NCBI RefSeq assembly: GCF_000374285.1
Contig: NZ_KB893937.1
Location: forward strand, 60,827-124,826
Length of the DNA: 64,000 nt
Direction of reading: 5' to 3'
Source of the DNA: Actinobacillus capsulatus DSM 19761
GTDB lineage: Bacteria > Pseudomonadota > Gammaproteobacteria > Enterobacterales > Pasteurellaceae
In this document: piece by piece, positions 29,875 through 40,043 of the stretch
Numbering within the stretch: the first letter of the stretch is position 1
Layout: every line of letters starts with the position of its first letter
Notes under the pieces: generated by a model
The model's database searches: none
Told to the model about the DNA's origin: nothing
What the model saw: the letters and a program-made list of their open reading frames with translations, nothing else
Position numbers and translations under genes: made by a program

Positions 29875-30714
29875 ATGAATTACAACGATAAATCATTATC
29901 TGCCCTGAAATTAGGGCAAAAAACCGAATATAAAAGCGAATATGATCCTACGCTTTTGCAACCTGTTCCCCGTAAATTAAACCGTGACGGTTTGGGGATT
30001 ACCGAGCAACAACCGTTTGATCGTGGTGCGGATGTTTGGACCTGTTATGAATTGTCTTGGTTAAACGAAAACGGTTTACCGCAAGTGGCGATTGCCGATG
30101 TGGCGATTGACTTTCGCAGTGAAAATTTAATCGAGTCAAAAAGTTTTAAACTTTATTTAAACAGCTTTAACCAAACTAAATTTGCCTCACTGGAACAAGT
30201 GGAACAAACATTGGTGAAAGATTTAAGTCAATGTGCAAGCGGTCAAGTTTCGGTAAAAGTTTACAAATTATCTACCTACACCCAGCAACCGATTGTAGAT
30301 TTTGCCGGTGAGTGCATTGATGAGCAGGATATTCAACTTGACAGTTACGAATTTTCTAACGAACATTTAGCATGCGTGGCAGAAGGTGAGATAGTTGAAG
30401 AAACCTTGGTTAGCCATTTGTTGAAATCAAACTGTTTGATTACCTCACAGCCGGATTGGGGCAGTGTACAAATTCACTATGTCGGTAAAAAATTAAATCG
30501 AGAAAAATTATTACGCTATTTAGTGTCATTCCGTGAACATAACGAGTTCCACGAGCAATGCGTAGAACGTATTTTTACCGACCTTATGCAATTTGCACAA
30601 CCGGAAAAACTGACGGTGTATGCACGTTATACCCGCCGAGGCGGTTTGGATATTAATCCGTTCCGTTCAAATTTTGAGTCTGTTCCGCAAAACTTAAGAA
30701 TGGCAAGACAATAA
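29875..30714 (+). CDS. queF: NADPH-dependent 7-cyano-7-deazaguanine reductase QueF
   Basis: Reduces preQ0 to preQ1 for queuosine in tRNA. It is the long two-lobed type (279 residues), like E. coli QueF (282). The catalytic Cys is C187 in [14 protein letters not shown] with D194 next to it, and the QueF signature [15 protein letters not shown] is at about 86-101. The gap before it is only 46 bases, too short for a preQ1 riboswitch; none is seen. A hairpin with a T run follows the stop. Confidence 0.96.
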   Translation: MNYNDKSLSALKLGQKTEYKSEYDPTLLQPVPRKLNRDGLGITEQQPFDRGADVWTCYELSWLNENGLPQVAIADVAIDFRSENLIESKSFKLYLNSFNQTKFASLEQVEQTLVKDLSQCASGQVSVKVYKLSTYTQQPIVDFAGECIDEQDIQLDSYEFSNEHLACVAEGEIVEETLVSHLLKSNCLITSQPDWGSVQIHYVGKKLNREKLLRYLVSFREHNEFHEQCVERIFTDLMQFAQPEKLTVYARYTRRGGLDINPFRSNFESVPQNLRMARQ

Positions 30715-30720
30715 GAAAAT

Positions 30721-30759
30721 GCTCCAAAAGATTGATAAAGATATTTTGGAGCTTTTTTT
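30721..30759. terminator. bidirectional terminator between queF and trmJ
   Basis: GCTCCAAAA (30721-30729) pairs with TTTTGGAGC (30744-30752) and is followed by TTTTTTTATTTTT. The T run overlaps the trmJ stop codon on the other strand. Confidence 0.8.
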
Positions 30760-31486
30760 ATTTTTCTATTTGCTTCTCAACGGAAGTCAACATTCCTCTT
30801 AATAAATTCAACTCGTTAGTTTCAAGTTCTGCTCGTTGGTATAAGCGACGGAGCTTGAGCATTACCGCATCATTGCGAATAAAGCCTAATTGTTTATAAA
30901 GTCGCTCAGTATGATTAAAGAAATATTCCAAAGCTTCAGTATTCGGATAATCTTTTTCCTCAACAAGCGGTCGAATTTGCGGATTTTTTTGCAATTCCAA
31001 CCACGCCATTCGTATTTCGTAACTTGCCAGCTGTACTGCCATTGCTAAATTTAACGAACCATAGTCAGGATTGGTCGGAAAATTTAAATGATAATGGCAT
31101 TTTAGTAATTCTTCGTTAGTTAATCCGACTCGTTCCCGACCAAATACAATCGCCACTTTACCTCTTTCGGCACGTTCAACCGCTAATTTACCGCAATCTC
31201 TCGGCTCAATAAGAGTATTTTGTAGATGACGTAATCGAGCACTGGTGCCGATTACTAATTGGCAATCTGCAACCGCTTGTTCAAACGAGTGGAAAATTTG
31301 GGCGTTATCCAACACATCTTTTGCACCGGCAGCGAGAGCTTGAGCTTGTTCGTCAATCGGGTTAAGCGGAGCAACTAAACGTAAATTTGTTAGCCCCATG
31401 GTTTTCATCGCACGAGCGGCAGAGCCAATATTGGCGGGGAGGGAAGTTTCGATCAGGATAATTTGAATTTGGTCTAAGCTATTCAT
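30758..31486 (-). CDS. trmJ: tRNA (cytidine/uridine-2'-O-)-methyltransferase TrmJ
   Basis: SPOUT-class methyltransferase that modifies the ribose at position 32 of tRNA. The knot motifs are visible: IQIILIETSLPANIGSAARAM at the N terminus, VAIVFGRERVGLTNEEL, and SLNLAMAVQLASYEIR. The 242 residues match E. coli TrmJ (246). It is convergent with queF and divergent from pntA. Confidence 0.95.
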   Translation of the reverse strand: MNSLDQIQIILIETSLPANIGSAARAMKTMGLTNLRLVAPLNPIDEQAQALAAGAKDVLDNAQIFHSFEQAVADCQLVIGTSARLRHLQNTLIEPRDCGKLAVERAERGKVAIVFGRERVGLTNEELLKCHYHLNFPTNPDYGSLNLAMAVQLASYEIRMAWLELQKNPQIRPLVEEKDYPNTEALEYFFNHTERLYKQLGFIRNDAVMLKLRRLYQRAELETNELNLLRGMLTSVEKQIEK

Positions 31487-31570
31487 TCTGGTTCTATTTA
31501 TTACATTTTTGTTATGCTAGATTTTAGCAGATTTGTCGCAAACTGAGAATTTGCAATTAATTGATTTATG

Positions 31571-31619
31571 AGGCGTAATTTTTTTACAAATTCTACTTAT
31601 TTAATGGTACATTACGCCT
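31571..31619. repeat. inverted repeat upstream of pntA
   Basis: AGGCGTAAT (31571-31579) and ATTACGCCT (31611-31619) form a perfect 9-base inverted repeat separated by 31 bases. It lies in the trmJ-pntA divergent region, about 70 bases before the pntA start. It could be paired operators or a long stem in the leader. Confidence 0.45.
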
Positions 31620-31686
31620 AGTCTTATTTTTTCGAAATAGGCTATTTTTAGCACAATATATAAACATCAACCATACAGGAGTCTTT

Positions 31687-33225
31687 ATGCTTATTGGTGT
31701 ACCAAGAGAGCTGTTAGACGGTGAAACACGTGTGGCGGCAACGCCAAAAACCGTTGAACAGATCAAAAAGCTCGGCTTTGATGTGCTCGTTGAACACGAT
31801 GCAGGTTTTAAAGCGAGTTTTGAGGACAACGCATTTGTAAACGCAGGTGCGGCTGTTGGCACGCAACAAGAGGTTTGGAATTCAGATATTATTTTTAAAG
31901 TGAATGCGCCAACCGATGCTGAAATTGCCCTTATTAAAGAAGGCGCAACGCTAGTGAGTTTCATTTGGCCTGCGCAAAATCCACAATTAATGGAAAAATT
32001 GCAAGCTAAGAAAATCAATGTATTAGCAATGGATGCGGTGCCTCGTATTTCGCGTGCGCAAGCGCTTGATGCATTGAGTTCAATGGCAAATATTTCCGGC
32101 TATCGTGCGGTTATTGAAGCGGCAAATGCGTTTGGTAGCTTCTTTACCGGTCAAATTACTGCGGCAGGTAAAGTACCGCCTGCGAAAGTGTTGGTTATCG
32201 GTGCGGGTGTTGCCGGTTTAGCGGCAATCGGTGCGGCAAACAGCTTAGGTGCGATTGTTCGTGCGTTTGACTCTCGTCCGGAAGTAAAAGAACAAGTTAA
32301 ATCTATGGGCGCTGACTTCTTAGAAATCAATTTTGAAGAAGAAGGCGGCTCAGGTGACGGTTATGCGAAAGTAATGTCAGAAGAGTTTAACCGTCGTGCA
32401 ATGGAACTTTATGCTGAACAAGCAAAAGAAGTCGATATTATTATCACTACAGCAGCGATTCCGGGTAAAGCAGCACCTCGTTTAATCACTAAAGAAATGG
32501 TTGATTCAATGAAACCGGGCTCAGTGATTGTCGATTTAGCGGCGGCAACCGGCGGTAACTGCGATTACACTAAAGCAGGCGAAGTTGTTGTCACCGAGAA
32601 TCAAGTAAAAGTGATTGGTTATATGGATTTCCCAGCACGTTTACCAACGCAATCTTCACAACTTTACGGTACAAACTTAGTTAACTTACTCAAGTTACTT
32701 GCACCGAATAAAGACGGTCAAATCGATATCAATTTTGAAGATGTGGTATTACGTGGCGTAACCGTAGTTCGTGACGGCGAATTAACTTGGCCAGCACCAC
32801 CGATTCAAGTTTCGGCTCAACCGCAAAAACAAGCGGCTGCGGCACCGGTTGAGAAAAAAGAAGAAAAACCGACCGATCCACGTATTAAATACGGCATAAT
32901 GGCAGGTGCCGGGGCGTTATTCTTATGGTTAGCGTCTGTAGCGCCGGCGGCATTCTTATCACACTTCACCGTATTCGTCTTAGCCTGTGTGGTGGGTTAT
33001 TATGTGGTTTGGAACGTCAGCCACGCATTACATACGCCGTTAATGGCGGTAACCAATGCGGTTTCGGGCATTATCATTGTGGGTGCGGTATTACAAATTG
33101 CGCAGCCGACCGGTAATTTCTTCGTGGATATTCTTGCGTTTATTGCGATTTTAGTGGCAAGCATTAATATCTTTGGTGGTTTCAAAGTCACGCAACGTAT
33201 GCTTGCAATGTTTAGAAAAGGTTAA
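31687..33225 (+). CDS. pntA: proton-translocating NAD(P) transhydrogenase, alpha subunit
   Basis: Couples hydride transfer between NADH and NADP+ to proton movement at the inner membrane. The 512 residues equal E. coli PntA (510). The N-terminal half resembles alanine dehydrogenase and carries the NAD site [19 protein letters not shown]-like loop residues and [10 protein letters not shown] follow; the last 130 residues have four membrane helices. An ACAGGAG ribosome site precedes the ATG. pntB follows 10 bases later. Confidence 0.97.
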   Translation: MLIGVPRELLDGETRVAATPKTVEQIKKLGFDVLVEHDAGFKASFEDNAFVNAGAAVGTQQEVWNSDIIFKVNAPTDAEIALIKEGATLVSFIWPAQNPQLMEKLQAKKINVLAMDAVPRISRAQALDALSSMANISGYRAVIEAANAFGSFFTGQITAAGKVPPAKVLVIGAGVAGLAAIGAANSLGAIVRAFDSRPEVKEQVKSMGADFLEINFEEEGGSGDGYAKVMSEEFNRRAMELYAEQAKEVDIIITTAAIPGKAAPRLITKEMVDSMKPGSVIVDLAAATGGNCDYTKAGEVVVTENQVKVIGYMDFPARLPTQSSQLYGTNLVNLLKLLAPNKDGQIDINFEDVVLRGVTVVRDGELTWPAPPIQVSAQPQKQAAAAPVEKKEEKPTDPRIKYGIMAGAGALFLWLASVAPAAFLSHFTVFVLACVVGYYVVWNVSHALHTPLMAVTNAVSGIIIVGAVLQIAQPTGNFFVDILAFIAILVASINIFGGFKVTQRMLAMFRKG

Positions 33226-33235
33226 GGAGAAACTC

Positions 33236-34684
33236 ATGTCTTTTGGATTTGTAACAGCTGCATATATTATTGCTGCAATTCTCTTTATTATGAGTTTAGC
33301 TGGACTTTCTAAACACGAAACGGCAAAAGCAGGTTGTTGGTACGGTATTGTCGGTATGGTGATTGCGTTAGTGGCAACTATCTTTGGTCCGCAATCACAG
33401 GGTACGCTTTGGATTTTAATCGCGATGGCAATCGGTGGCTTTATCGGTGTCAAAAAAGCGTTAAAAGTTGAAATGACGGAAATGCCGGAATTAGTGGCGA
33501 TTCTGCACAGCTTTGTAGGTTTAGCTGCGGTATTAGTCGGTTTTAACAGCTACGGTTTGCACGTTGATGCGATTCCGCCAGCAAATTTAGATGAAGTCGC
33601 ATTAGCAGCATTCCACGCAGAACAAGCAACGCTGGCTAATATTCATAATGTTGAAGTGTTCCTTGGTATCTTTATCGGTGCGGTAACCTTCTCAGGTTCA
33701 TTAGTGGCATTCGGTAAATTAAGCGGTAAATTATTCGGTCGTAAAGTGTCTTCGACTGCATTAAATATTCCGCATAAACACAAATGGAACTTAGCAGCAT
33801 TAATCGTTTCAGCATTGTTAATGGTGGTATTCTTAAATAATCCGCACAATATTTTCCCTGTGTTGATTATGACTGCAATCGCATTAGTATTCGGCTGGCA
33901 CTTAGTATCATCTATCGGTGGTGCGGATATGCCAGTAGTGGTTTCAATGCTGAACTCATATTCAGGTTGGGCGGCAGCGGCAGCCGGTTTCATGTTAAGC
34001 AATGACTTATTAATTGTAACCGGTGCGTTAGTGGGGTCATCAGGTGCGATTCTTTCTTACATTATGTGTAAAGCGATGAACCGCTCATTTATCAGTGTGA
34101 TTGCAGGCGGCTTCGGAACAGAAGTTAAAGCAAGTTCAGGTGATGAAGAACAAGGTGAACACCGTGAAACAACCGCAGAAGAAGTCGCGGAAATGCTGAA
34201 AAATGCAAGTTCTGTGATTATCACTCCGGGATATGGTATGGCGGTAGCACAAGCACAATATCCGGTTGCAGAAATTACTGCCAAATTACGTGAGAAAGGC
34301 GTTAATGTGCGTTTTGGTATTCACCCTGTTGCGGGCCGTTTACCGGGTCATATGAACGTATTACTTGCGGAGGCGAAAGTGCCTTACGATGTGGTGCTTG
34401 AAATGGACGAAATCAATGATGATTTCGAAGAAACCGATGTCGTATTGGTTATCGGTGCAAATGACACGGTAAACCCAGCGGCATTAGATGATCCGTCAAG
34501 TCCAATCGCAGGTATGCCGGTATTAGAAGTGTGGAAAGCACAAAACGTTATCGTATTTAAACGCTCAATGGCGGTTGGTTATGCAGGCGTACAAAACCCA
34601 CTATTCTTCAAAGAAAATACGCAAATGTTATTTGGTGATGCGAAAGAGCGTGTGGATGACATTTTAAGAGCACTAAATAGCTAA
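33236..34684 (+). CDS. pntB: proton-translocating NAD(P) transhydrogenase, beta subunit
   Basis: Membrane and NADP(H)-binding partner of PntA. The N-terminal two thirds are membrane helices; the C-terminal domain III has the NADP site seen as [30 protein letters not shown] and [12 protein letters not shown], with [10 protein letters not shown] near the end. The start at 33236 is supported by AAGGAGA and by the family N terminus ([11 protein letters not shown]); the frame is open further upstream but only inside pntA. Length 482 residues. Confidence 0.97.
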   Translation: MSFGFVTAAYIIAAILFIMSLAGLSKHETAKAGCWYGIVGMVIALVATIFGPQSQGTLWILIAMAIGGFIGVKKALKVEMTEMPELVAILHSFVGLAAVLVGFNSYGLHVDAIPPANLDEVALAAFHAEQATLANIHNVEVFLGIFIGAVTFSGSLVAFGKLSGKLFGRKVSSTALNIPHKHKWNLAALIVSALLMVVFLNNPHNIFPVLIMTAIALVFGWHLVSSIGGADMPVVVSMLNSYSGWAAAAAGFMLSNDLLIVTGALVGSSGAILSYIMCKAMNRSFISVIAGGFGTEVKASSGDEEQGEHRETTAEEVAEMLKNASSVIITPGYGMAVAQAQYPVAEITAKLREKGVNVRFGIHPVAGRLPGHMNVLLAEAKVPYDVVLEMDEINDDFEETDVVLVIGANDTVNPAALDDPSSPIAGMPVLEVWKAQNVIVFKRSMAVGYAGVQNPLFFKENTQMLFGDAKERVDDILRALNS

Positions 34685-34695
34685 TCTAGCGACAT

Positions 34696-34723
34696 AAAAA
34701 AGAGATCTTCGGATCTCTTTTTT
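34696..34723. terminator. bidirectional terminator with UUCG loop
   Basis: AGAGATC (34701-34707) and GATCTCT (34712-34718) enclose a TTCG tetraloop, with A's before and T's after. It ends pntB and can end the convergent export operon. Confidence 0.85.
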
Positions 34724-34761
34724 GTTTTGTATTTATTGCTCCGTTCGAAATGTTATAGATT

Positions 34762-36156
34762 CTACCAACCACCCCCAATCGATTTATATAAGCGAATCAA
34801 ATTTTGTGCTTGTGAGAGTTGCGATTGAATCAACTTTTCTTGTGCACTATATGCAGCAATTTTAGTACGAAGTACCACATCTAACGTTTTATCTCCATAT
34901 TTAAATAACTTTTCCGAATCAACCGCTTGCTTATTGGCTTGTTGGTAATACTTTTGTAAGAAGTGATTTTGATTGTTTAACGCATATTGTTGTTGATAGG
35001 CGGAATCCACTTCGGCTAAAGCGGCTAAAAGCGTTTTGTCATATTGAATTAAAGCGGCTTTTAAACTTGCTTCTGCGGCTTTAATATTAGCGGCGATTCT
35101 ACCATTGGTAAAAATAGGCAATTTTACCCCAAGAGTTGCCAATCCGGCTAAAGACGATATATTACCTAAGTCTTGATCTAGTTTTAAATAGCCGCCTTGA
35201 CCTTGAAAAGTAATATCAAAACGGGGGTAAAGATCCGCTTGTTTGCTGGCTAAATTCGCCACTTGTGCTTGCACTTGTTGCTTTGCTGCACGTAAATCCG
35301 GACGATGATCGAGCAAGCTACTAGGTTGTGTACCACTTGGCATATTCGGTATTTTAATTAAAGCATTACGTTTTTTCTGTAAACGGAAACCTTGTGGAGC
35401 TTTACCGATTAAAATAGCGATATTTCGCTGAAATTCGTCCGCTTGTGCGGATAATGTCGCTTGTTTGGCTTGTATTGCACTGATTTGTCCGTCAATTTCA
35501 TTCAGTTCATAAGCAGTGGCTTGACCTGCGCTAAATCGTCCTTGGATATAACGTTTAAGTAATTGCAGGGCAGTAAGTTGTTGCGTGAGATTATTATTCT
35601 GCTTTTCGGTGGCAATTACACGAAAATAGTTGTTGGCAATTTCACCGGTAATCAGCATTTGAGCTGCATAAATTTGTTCTTGTTGTGCCAATGCAAGTGA
35701 GGTTGCTTTATCCGTTTCACTTTGTTTTTTACCGAAGAAATCAAGTTCCCAAGATAAATTAATACCGCCATAAATATCGGATATTTTTTTACGGTCGGGA
35801 TTAATTCTATCTAAATTTATATCACTAACGCCGGCACCTGTTGAACCGCCCGCACCAATATTAATGCCTTGGTCGGCTTGTCTATAGCCTACATAAGATT
35901 GTGCTTCGGCAAGGCGAGCTTGAGCAAGTTTAATATCTAAATTTTGTTGCAGTCCTTGTTCAATTAATGCGGTGAGTTGCGGATTTTGCCAGTTTTGCCA
36001 CCATTGGCGGATATCTGGCATCTTATTAGTCGTATTGACGTATTCGAATTGTGTAGGCAATTCAATAGTAGATTGCAATTTTACTGCATCTTGGGTTTGG
36101 CAAGCGGTCAAAATTAAGCAAAAAATTGTAAAAGTAGCATATTTTTCAATCTTCAT
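34762..36156 (-). CDS. outer-membrane efflux lipoprotein, NodT/TolC type
   Basis: Outer-membrane channel of an export system. The start at 36156 gives a lipoprotein signal with the lipobox LTAC (C19) and has AGGAACA upstream; the frame runs open to 36216 but lacks a ribosome site. The 464 residues show two OEP repeats with long coiled coils (LAQARLAEAQSYVGYRQAD; RPDLRAAKQQVQAQVANLA). It is the last gene of the four-gene operon, 16 bases after the permease, so the operon carries its own exit duct rather than relying on a shared TolC. Confidence 0.92.
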   Translation of the reverse strand: MKIEKYATFTIFCLILTACQTQDAVKLQSTIELPTQFEYVNTTNKMPDIRQWWQNWQNPQLTALIEQGLQQNLDIKLAQARLAEAQSYVGYRQADQGINIGAGGSTGAGVSDINLDRINPDRKKISDIYGGINLSWELDFFGKKQSETDKATSLALAQQEQIYAAQMLITGEIANNYFRVIATEKQNNNLTQQLTALQLLKRYIQGRFSAGQATAYELNEIDGQISAIQAKQATLSAQADEFQRNIAILIGKAPQGFRLQKKRNALIKIPNMPSGTQPSSLLDHRPDLRAAKQQVQAQVANLASKQADLYPRFDITFQGQGGYLKLDQDLGNISSLAGLATLGVKLPIFTNGRIAANIKAAEASLKAALIQYDKTLLAALAEVDSAYQQQYALNNQNHFLQKYYQQANKQAVDSEKLFKYGDKTLDVVLRTKIAAYSAQEKLIQSQLSQAQNLIRLYKSIGGGW

Positions 36157-36172
36157 AGTTGTTCCTATATCG

Positions 36173-37297
36173 TTATCCTTGTTTGGAGAGCATTGATTTA
36201 AATTGATAGAGGGCAAAGCTTAAAAAGAGAGTTCCTACCATTGCCATTTTAGCTAAATAGTGCCACACCATATCAAGACCCGCACCGCGAAATAGCACGT
36301 CTTGAGCGTAAGCACCAAGCATGGTGACGGGAGAAAGTTGGGTTAGCTTTTGTGCAAGCTGAGGCATATTTTCCAGTGGCGACATTGAGCCTGATAATAA
36401 ATAGAGAACTAAGTAAATCGGCATACAGAGCAGTCCGAATTGCGGCATTGTCGGCGCAAAAACAGCGAGTAAGATACCTAATGAGGCAATGGAAAATAGA
36501 AAAATTGCTGCTCCTAAGATGAAAATAGCAATTTGCTGATTTACTAGTGGAGTACCTAATATGCCTGCTACTACGATTTTTAAAGAAAGGCTGGCAGTTA
36601 CTAATAATACCAAACCATTGGCAAGGATTTTAGCCGTCATAATTTCACTTGCACGCACGGGCATTACCAATAAATGTTCTAGCGTACCTCGTTCCCGCTC
36701 TCGAATCACTGCTGAGCCGGCTAAAAGCAGGGTTAAAAGTGTTAAATTACCGACAATTTGTACCGTTCCCATAAACCATTCGCTTGAATGGTTGGGGTTA
36801 TATAAAACATTAGCAACCACATTTATGGGGGCTTGTAACCTACTGATGCCAAGAAATTGCTGAATTTCTCGGTTAAAAATCTGAGTAATATAGGAAGAAC
36901 CGATATTTGCCTGTGTCATTGCGGTGGCATCTACTAAAAGCTGTAAGTGTGGTAATTTACCGCTTGAGATGTCGCGTTGAAAATTAGCTGGCATTTCGAC
37001 TATAAACGTAAATTTACCATTATCCATTAGATATTCGACTTGGTCGGCTTTTATCTCTTCAACGGTTTTGAAGTAGGGAGGAATCAGAGCATCTTGCAAG
37101 CGATAAGAAAGCGTAGAGTGGTCATAATCGACAATCGCAACAGAACCGTTTTTGACATCTGTCATACCTTGCTTGGCGATAGTCAATATAGCGGCGGAAA
37201 ACATATAGATAATCATAGCCACCAAGACTTTATCACTAAAGAGGCTTTTAAATTCTTTGGCTGAAAGAAATGCCACATTTTTAAACCAACGTAACAT
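36173..37297 (-). CDS. yhhJ: ABC-2 type inner-membrane permease, YhhJ family
   Basis: A 374-residue permease: one N-terminal membrane helix, a large periplasmic loop (about residues 50-180), then five membrane helices with the conserved ERERGTLEHLLVMP amphipathic stretch between them. Length and order are those of E. coli YhhJ (375). It starts 1 base after the RbbA gene and probably dimerises with RbbA's own permease domain. Confidence 0.92.
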   Translation of the reverse strand: MLRWFKNVAFLSAKEFKSLFSDKVLVAMIIYMFSAAILTIAKQGMTDVKNGSVAIVDYDHSTLSYRLQDALIPPYFKTVEEIKADQVEYLMDNGKFTFIVEMPANFQRDISSGKLPHLQLLVDATAMTQANIGSSYITQIFNREIQQFLGISRLQAPINVVANVLYNPNHSSEWFMGTVQIVGNLTLLTLLLAGSAVIRERERGTLEHLLVMPVRASEIMTAKILANGLVLLVTASLSLKIVVAGILGTPLVNQQIAIFILGAAIFLFSIASLGILLAVFAPTMPQFGLLCMPIYLVLYLLSGSMSPLENMPQLAQKLTQLSPVTMLGAYAQDVLFRGAGLDMVWHYLAKMAMVGTLFLSFALYQFKSMLSKQG

Positions 37298-37298
37298 A

Positions 37299-40040
37299 TT
37301 ACTTTTCCTGTTTTTTCAATGCTAAAGTGGCAAGTGTGAGGTAAACGATATAAATTAGGGCTAAAGCTAAATAGCTCTGCTCAAATTGAGCAAAACTTAA
37401 TCCTTTAGTAAAACCACCTAAGCTGATTTGTTGAAACCATGCTCCCGGAAAAATTTTGGAAACCAGTTGAATACTGTCATCCAGCCGTGAAACAGGATAC
37501 ATTACACCGGAAAAATTGACCGATGGGATCATGGATACAATTGCTGCCACAAAGATCGCAGCGACTTGCGATTTCACAAAACTTGAAACGAGCAAACCAA
37601 AACTGGTAGAGGCACAAATACCTAACAATACGCCCAAAAACATTGCCGGAATTGAGCCTTTAATCGGAACCCCAAATACTATTATTGCAGTTAGCACCAG
37701 CACTAAATAGCTTACAAAGGCTAAAACGATATAAGGTAGCTGTTTACCTAGTAAAAACTGAAAAGGCGAAGCCGGCGAACCGTATAGATTCATAATAGAA
37801 CCAATCTCTTTTTCACGCACCACACTTAGTGCGGTCATCATTGTCGGGATCATTACCATTGCTAACATAATAATTCCCGGTGTCATTGCAAAAATACTTT
37901 TGAAATCTTGGTTATAGACCATTCTTGGTTCAATCAGATTATTTTGCGTGATATTAAAACCCGTTTGTTTTTGCATATCTCTCACATATTGTGAGATAAT
38001 GCTGGTGGCCGAACCTTTTAGATTTTCTGCGGTGGAAGGAAAGGCTCCATCAATAAACAAGCCCAGTTCCGGTTGTTGTTGGCGAAGTAGATTCCGTCCA
38101 AAATGCGCCGGAATTTCTAAAACAACACGTACTTTACCCGCTTGTAGGACGGAACTAATTTCATCGATCGAATATAAATTCCCTTGCAAAATGAAATAAC
38201 GTGATCCCCGAAAACTTTCAATCAATTTACGGCTTTCCGAACTATTATCGTGATCTAATACTGCCATTTTTAACGGATTAATATCAAAGGAAATACTGGA
38301 ACCCATTGCCAACAGCATAATCAGCGGTCCGAGTAATGCAAACGATAAGCGGATTTTATCTCGGAGTAGTTCTTTACTTTCTCGTAAAGCAAAGGTTGTA
38401 ATAACAGAAAAATAATGGGTAAATTTTTGCCAAAATTTGATCGCTTGTATCGGTTCTTCCGGAGCTTCTTGCACTTCCTTAGATTCGGCTGGCATTGTAA
38501 TGTCGTCCGCCTGCTCTTCTAAATATTTAATGAAGGCTTGTTCTAATGTGGCGGATTGCTTTTCAAGGCGTAACTCTTCAGGCAAACCAACCGCTAAAAC
38601 TTTGCCTCGGTGCATAAGAGAAATCCGATCGCAACGCGTCGCTTCATTCATAAAATGGGTGGTGACGAAAATGGTGATGTGATCTTCACGTGAAAGTTTA
38701 ATCAGATAGGACCAAAACATATCGCGAGCGGCAGGATCTACCCCGGATGTAGGTTCATCTAAAATCAATACTTCGGGTTTGTGTAAGCAGGCGGCAGCGA
38801 GTTGTAATCGCTGGCGAATCCCCAGAGGTAAATCGGCCGGCGTATATTCCGCCGTATCTAATAAATCAAATTGCGTTAATGCCGCTTGGATTCTGTTTGA
38901 CCATTCAGCTTTTGGCAGTTGATAAAGTTTAGCATGTAATGCAAGATTTTCTTTGATACTCAATTCTTCATACAACGAAAAGGCTTGTGACATATAGCCT
39001 ACTCGTTTACGAGTATTAATATCATCGGCATTGATAGGCTGACCTAATAATGTCGCTTCTCCTTCAGTTGGCTCTAGTAAGCCGGTTAGCATTTTCATTG
39101 TAGTGGATTTGCCGCAACCGTTTGAACCGAGGAAGCCAAAGATTTCACCTTTGGCAATTTCAAAGCTGACATTATCTACAGAAGTAAAATTACCGAATTT
39201 TTTGGTTAAATTTTTAGCAATAATGGCAGGAGGATCATTCGGCAAATATTGGAATGGCGGAATTTTAATGCCGTTTTCCGCTCCTCGTTTTTCAGGCGGT
39301 AATAATTTGATATATGCCTGCTCAAGATTTTTCGCTTGCATTTCTGCAATCAGTTGTTGAGTAGGTTTATGGGCAATAACTTTGCCGTTATCCATTGCTA
39401 AAACTTGTGCAAAATTTTCAGCTTCATCAATATAAGCGGTTGCAACAATTGCCGTCATTTCAGGTGATTCGGTACGTAATTCTTCCACTAATTGCCAAAA
39501 TTGGCGGCGAGAAAGCGGATCAACTCCGGTAGTCGGTTCATCTAAAATCAGTAAATCCGGATTGTGTACTAAAGCACAACATAAGCTAAGCTTTTGCTTC
39601 ATTCCGCCCGATAATTTTCCCGCGGGACGATCAGCAAAGGGTAATAAGCCAGTCGCTTTAAGTAAACGTTGAATTTTAGCTCGTCTTTGCAAGGCAGAAA
39701 GCCCGAAGAGACGGGCGTGAAAATCTACATTATCGTAAATCGACAATGTAAGATAGAGATTTTTCCCTAAACCTTGCGGCATAAAGGCGATTTTGTGAGT
39801 AAGAGCTTCACGCTCAGCGTGGTTAGCGATATTTTGACCAAAGACGGTAATAGCTCCCTGTTGCAGGATTTTTACACCTGCAATGAGTGATAAGAGAGTG
39901 GATTTGCCTACGCCGTCAGGACCGATTAACCCAACGGTTGTACCTTTTTCCAGTTCAAAAGAAATCTGCTCAAGAGCCGCTTTTTTGCTGTAAACATGGC
40001 TGACATTTTCTAGGCGTAGAGCAATAGCTTTCGGTTGCAT
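37299..40040 (-). CDS. rbbA: RbbA-type fused double ATPase and ABC-2 permease
   Basis: A 913-residue chain with two ATPase domains and a permease. ATPase 1 has Walker A GPDGVGKST and LSGGMKQ; ATPase 2 has GSNGCGKST and a variant signature, LPLGIRQRL, in place of LSGGQ, so one ATP site is degenerate. Both have LILDEPT. The C-terminal ABC-2 permease starts near residue 540 and carries VVREKEIGSIMNLYGSP. E. coli RbbA (911 residues) was named as a ribosome-associated ATPase, but here its place between an HlyD-type adaptor, YhhJ and an outer-membrane protein argues for an exporter. Confidence 0.93.
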   Translation of the reverse strand: MQPKAIALRLENVSHVYSKKAALEQISFELEKGTTVGLIGPDGVGKSTLLSLIAGVKILQQGAITVFGQNIANHAEREALTHKIAFMPQGLGKNLYLTLSIYDNVDFHARLFGLSALQRRAKIQRLLKATGLLPFADRPAGKLSGGMKQKLSLCCALVHNPDLLILDEPTTGVDPLSRRQFWQLVEELRTESPEMTAIVATAYIDEAENFAQVLAMDNGKVIAHKPTQQLIAEMQAKNLEQAYIKLLPPEKRGAENGIKIPPFQYLPNDPPAIIAKNLTKKFGNFTSVDNVSFEIAKGEIFGFLGSNGCGKSTTMKMLTGLLEPTEGEATLLGQPINADDINTRKRVGYMSQAFSLYEELSIKENLALHAKLYQLPKAEWSNRIQAALTQFDLLDTAEYTPADLPLGIRQRLQLAAACLHKPEVLILDEPTSGVDPAARDMFWSYLIKLSREDHITIFVTTHFMNEATRCDRISLMHRGKVLAVGLPEELRLEKQSATLEQAFIKYLEEQADDITMPAESKEVQEAPEEPIQAIKFWQKFTHYFSVITTFALRESKELLRDKIRLSFALLGPLIMLLAMGSSISFDINPLKMAVLDHDNSSESRKLIESFRGSRYFILQGNLYSIDEISSVLQAGKVRVVLEIPAHFGRNLLRQQQPELGLFIDGAFPSTAENLKGSATSIISQYVRDMQKQTGFNITQNNLIEPRMVYNQDFKSIFAMTPGIIMLAMVMIPTMMTALSVVREKEIGSIMNLYGSPASPFQFLLGKQLPYIVLAFVSYLVLVLTAIIVFGVPIKGSIPAMFLGVLLGICASTSFGLLVSSFVKSQVAAIFVAAIVSMIPSVNFSGVMYPVSRLDDSIQLVSKIFPGAWFQQISLGGFTKGLSFAQFEQSYLALALIYIVYLTLATLALKKQEK

Positions 40041-40043
40041 AAT

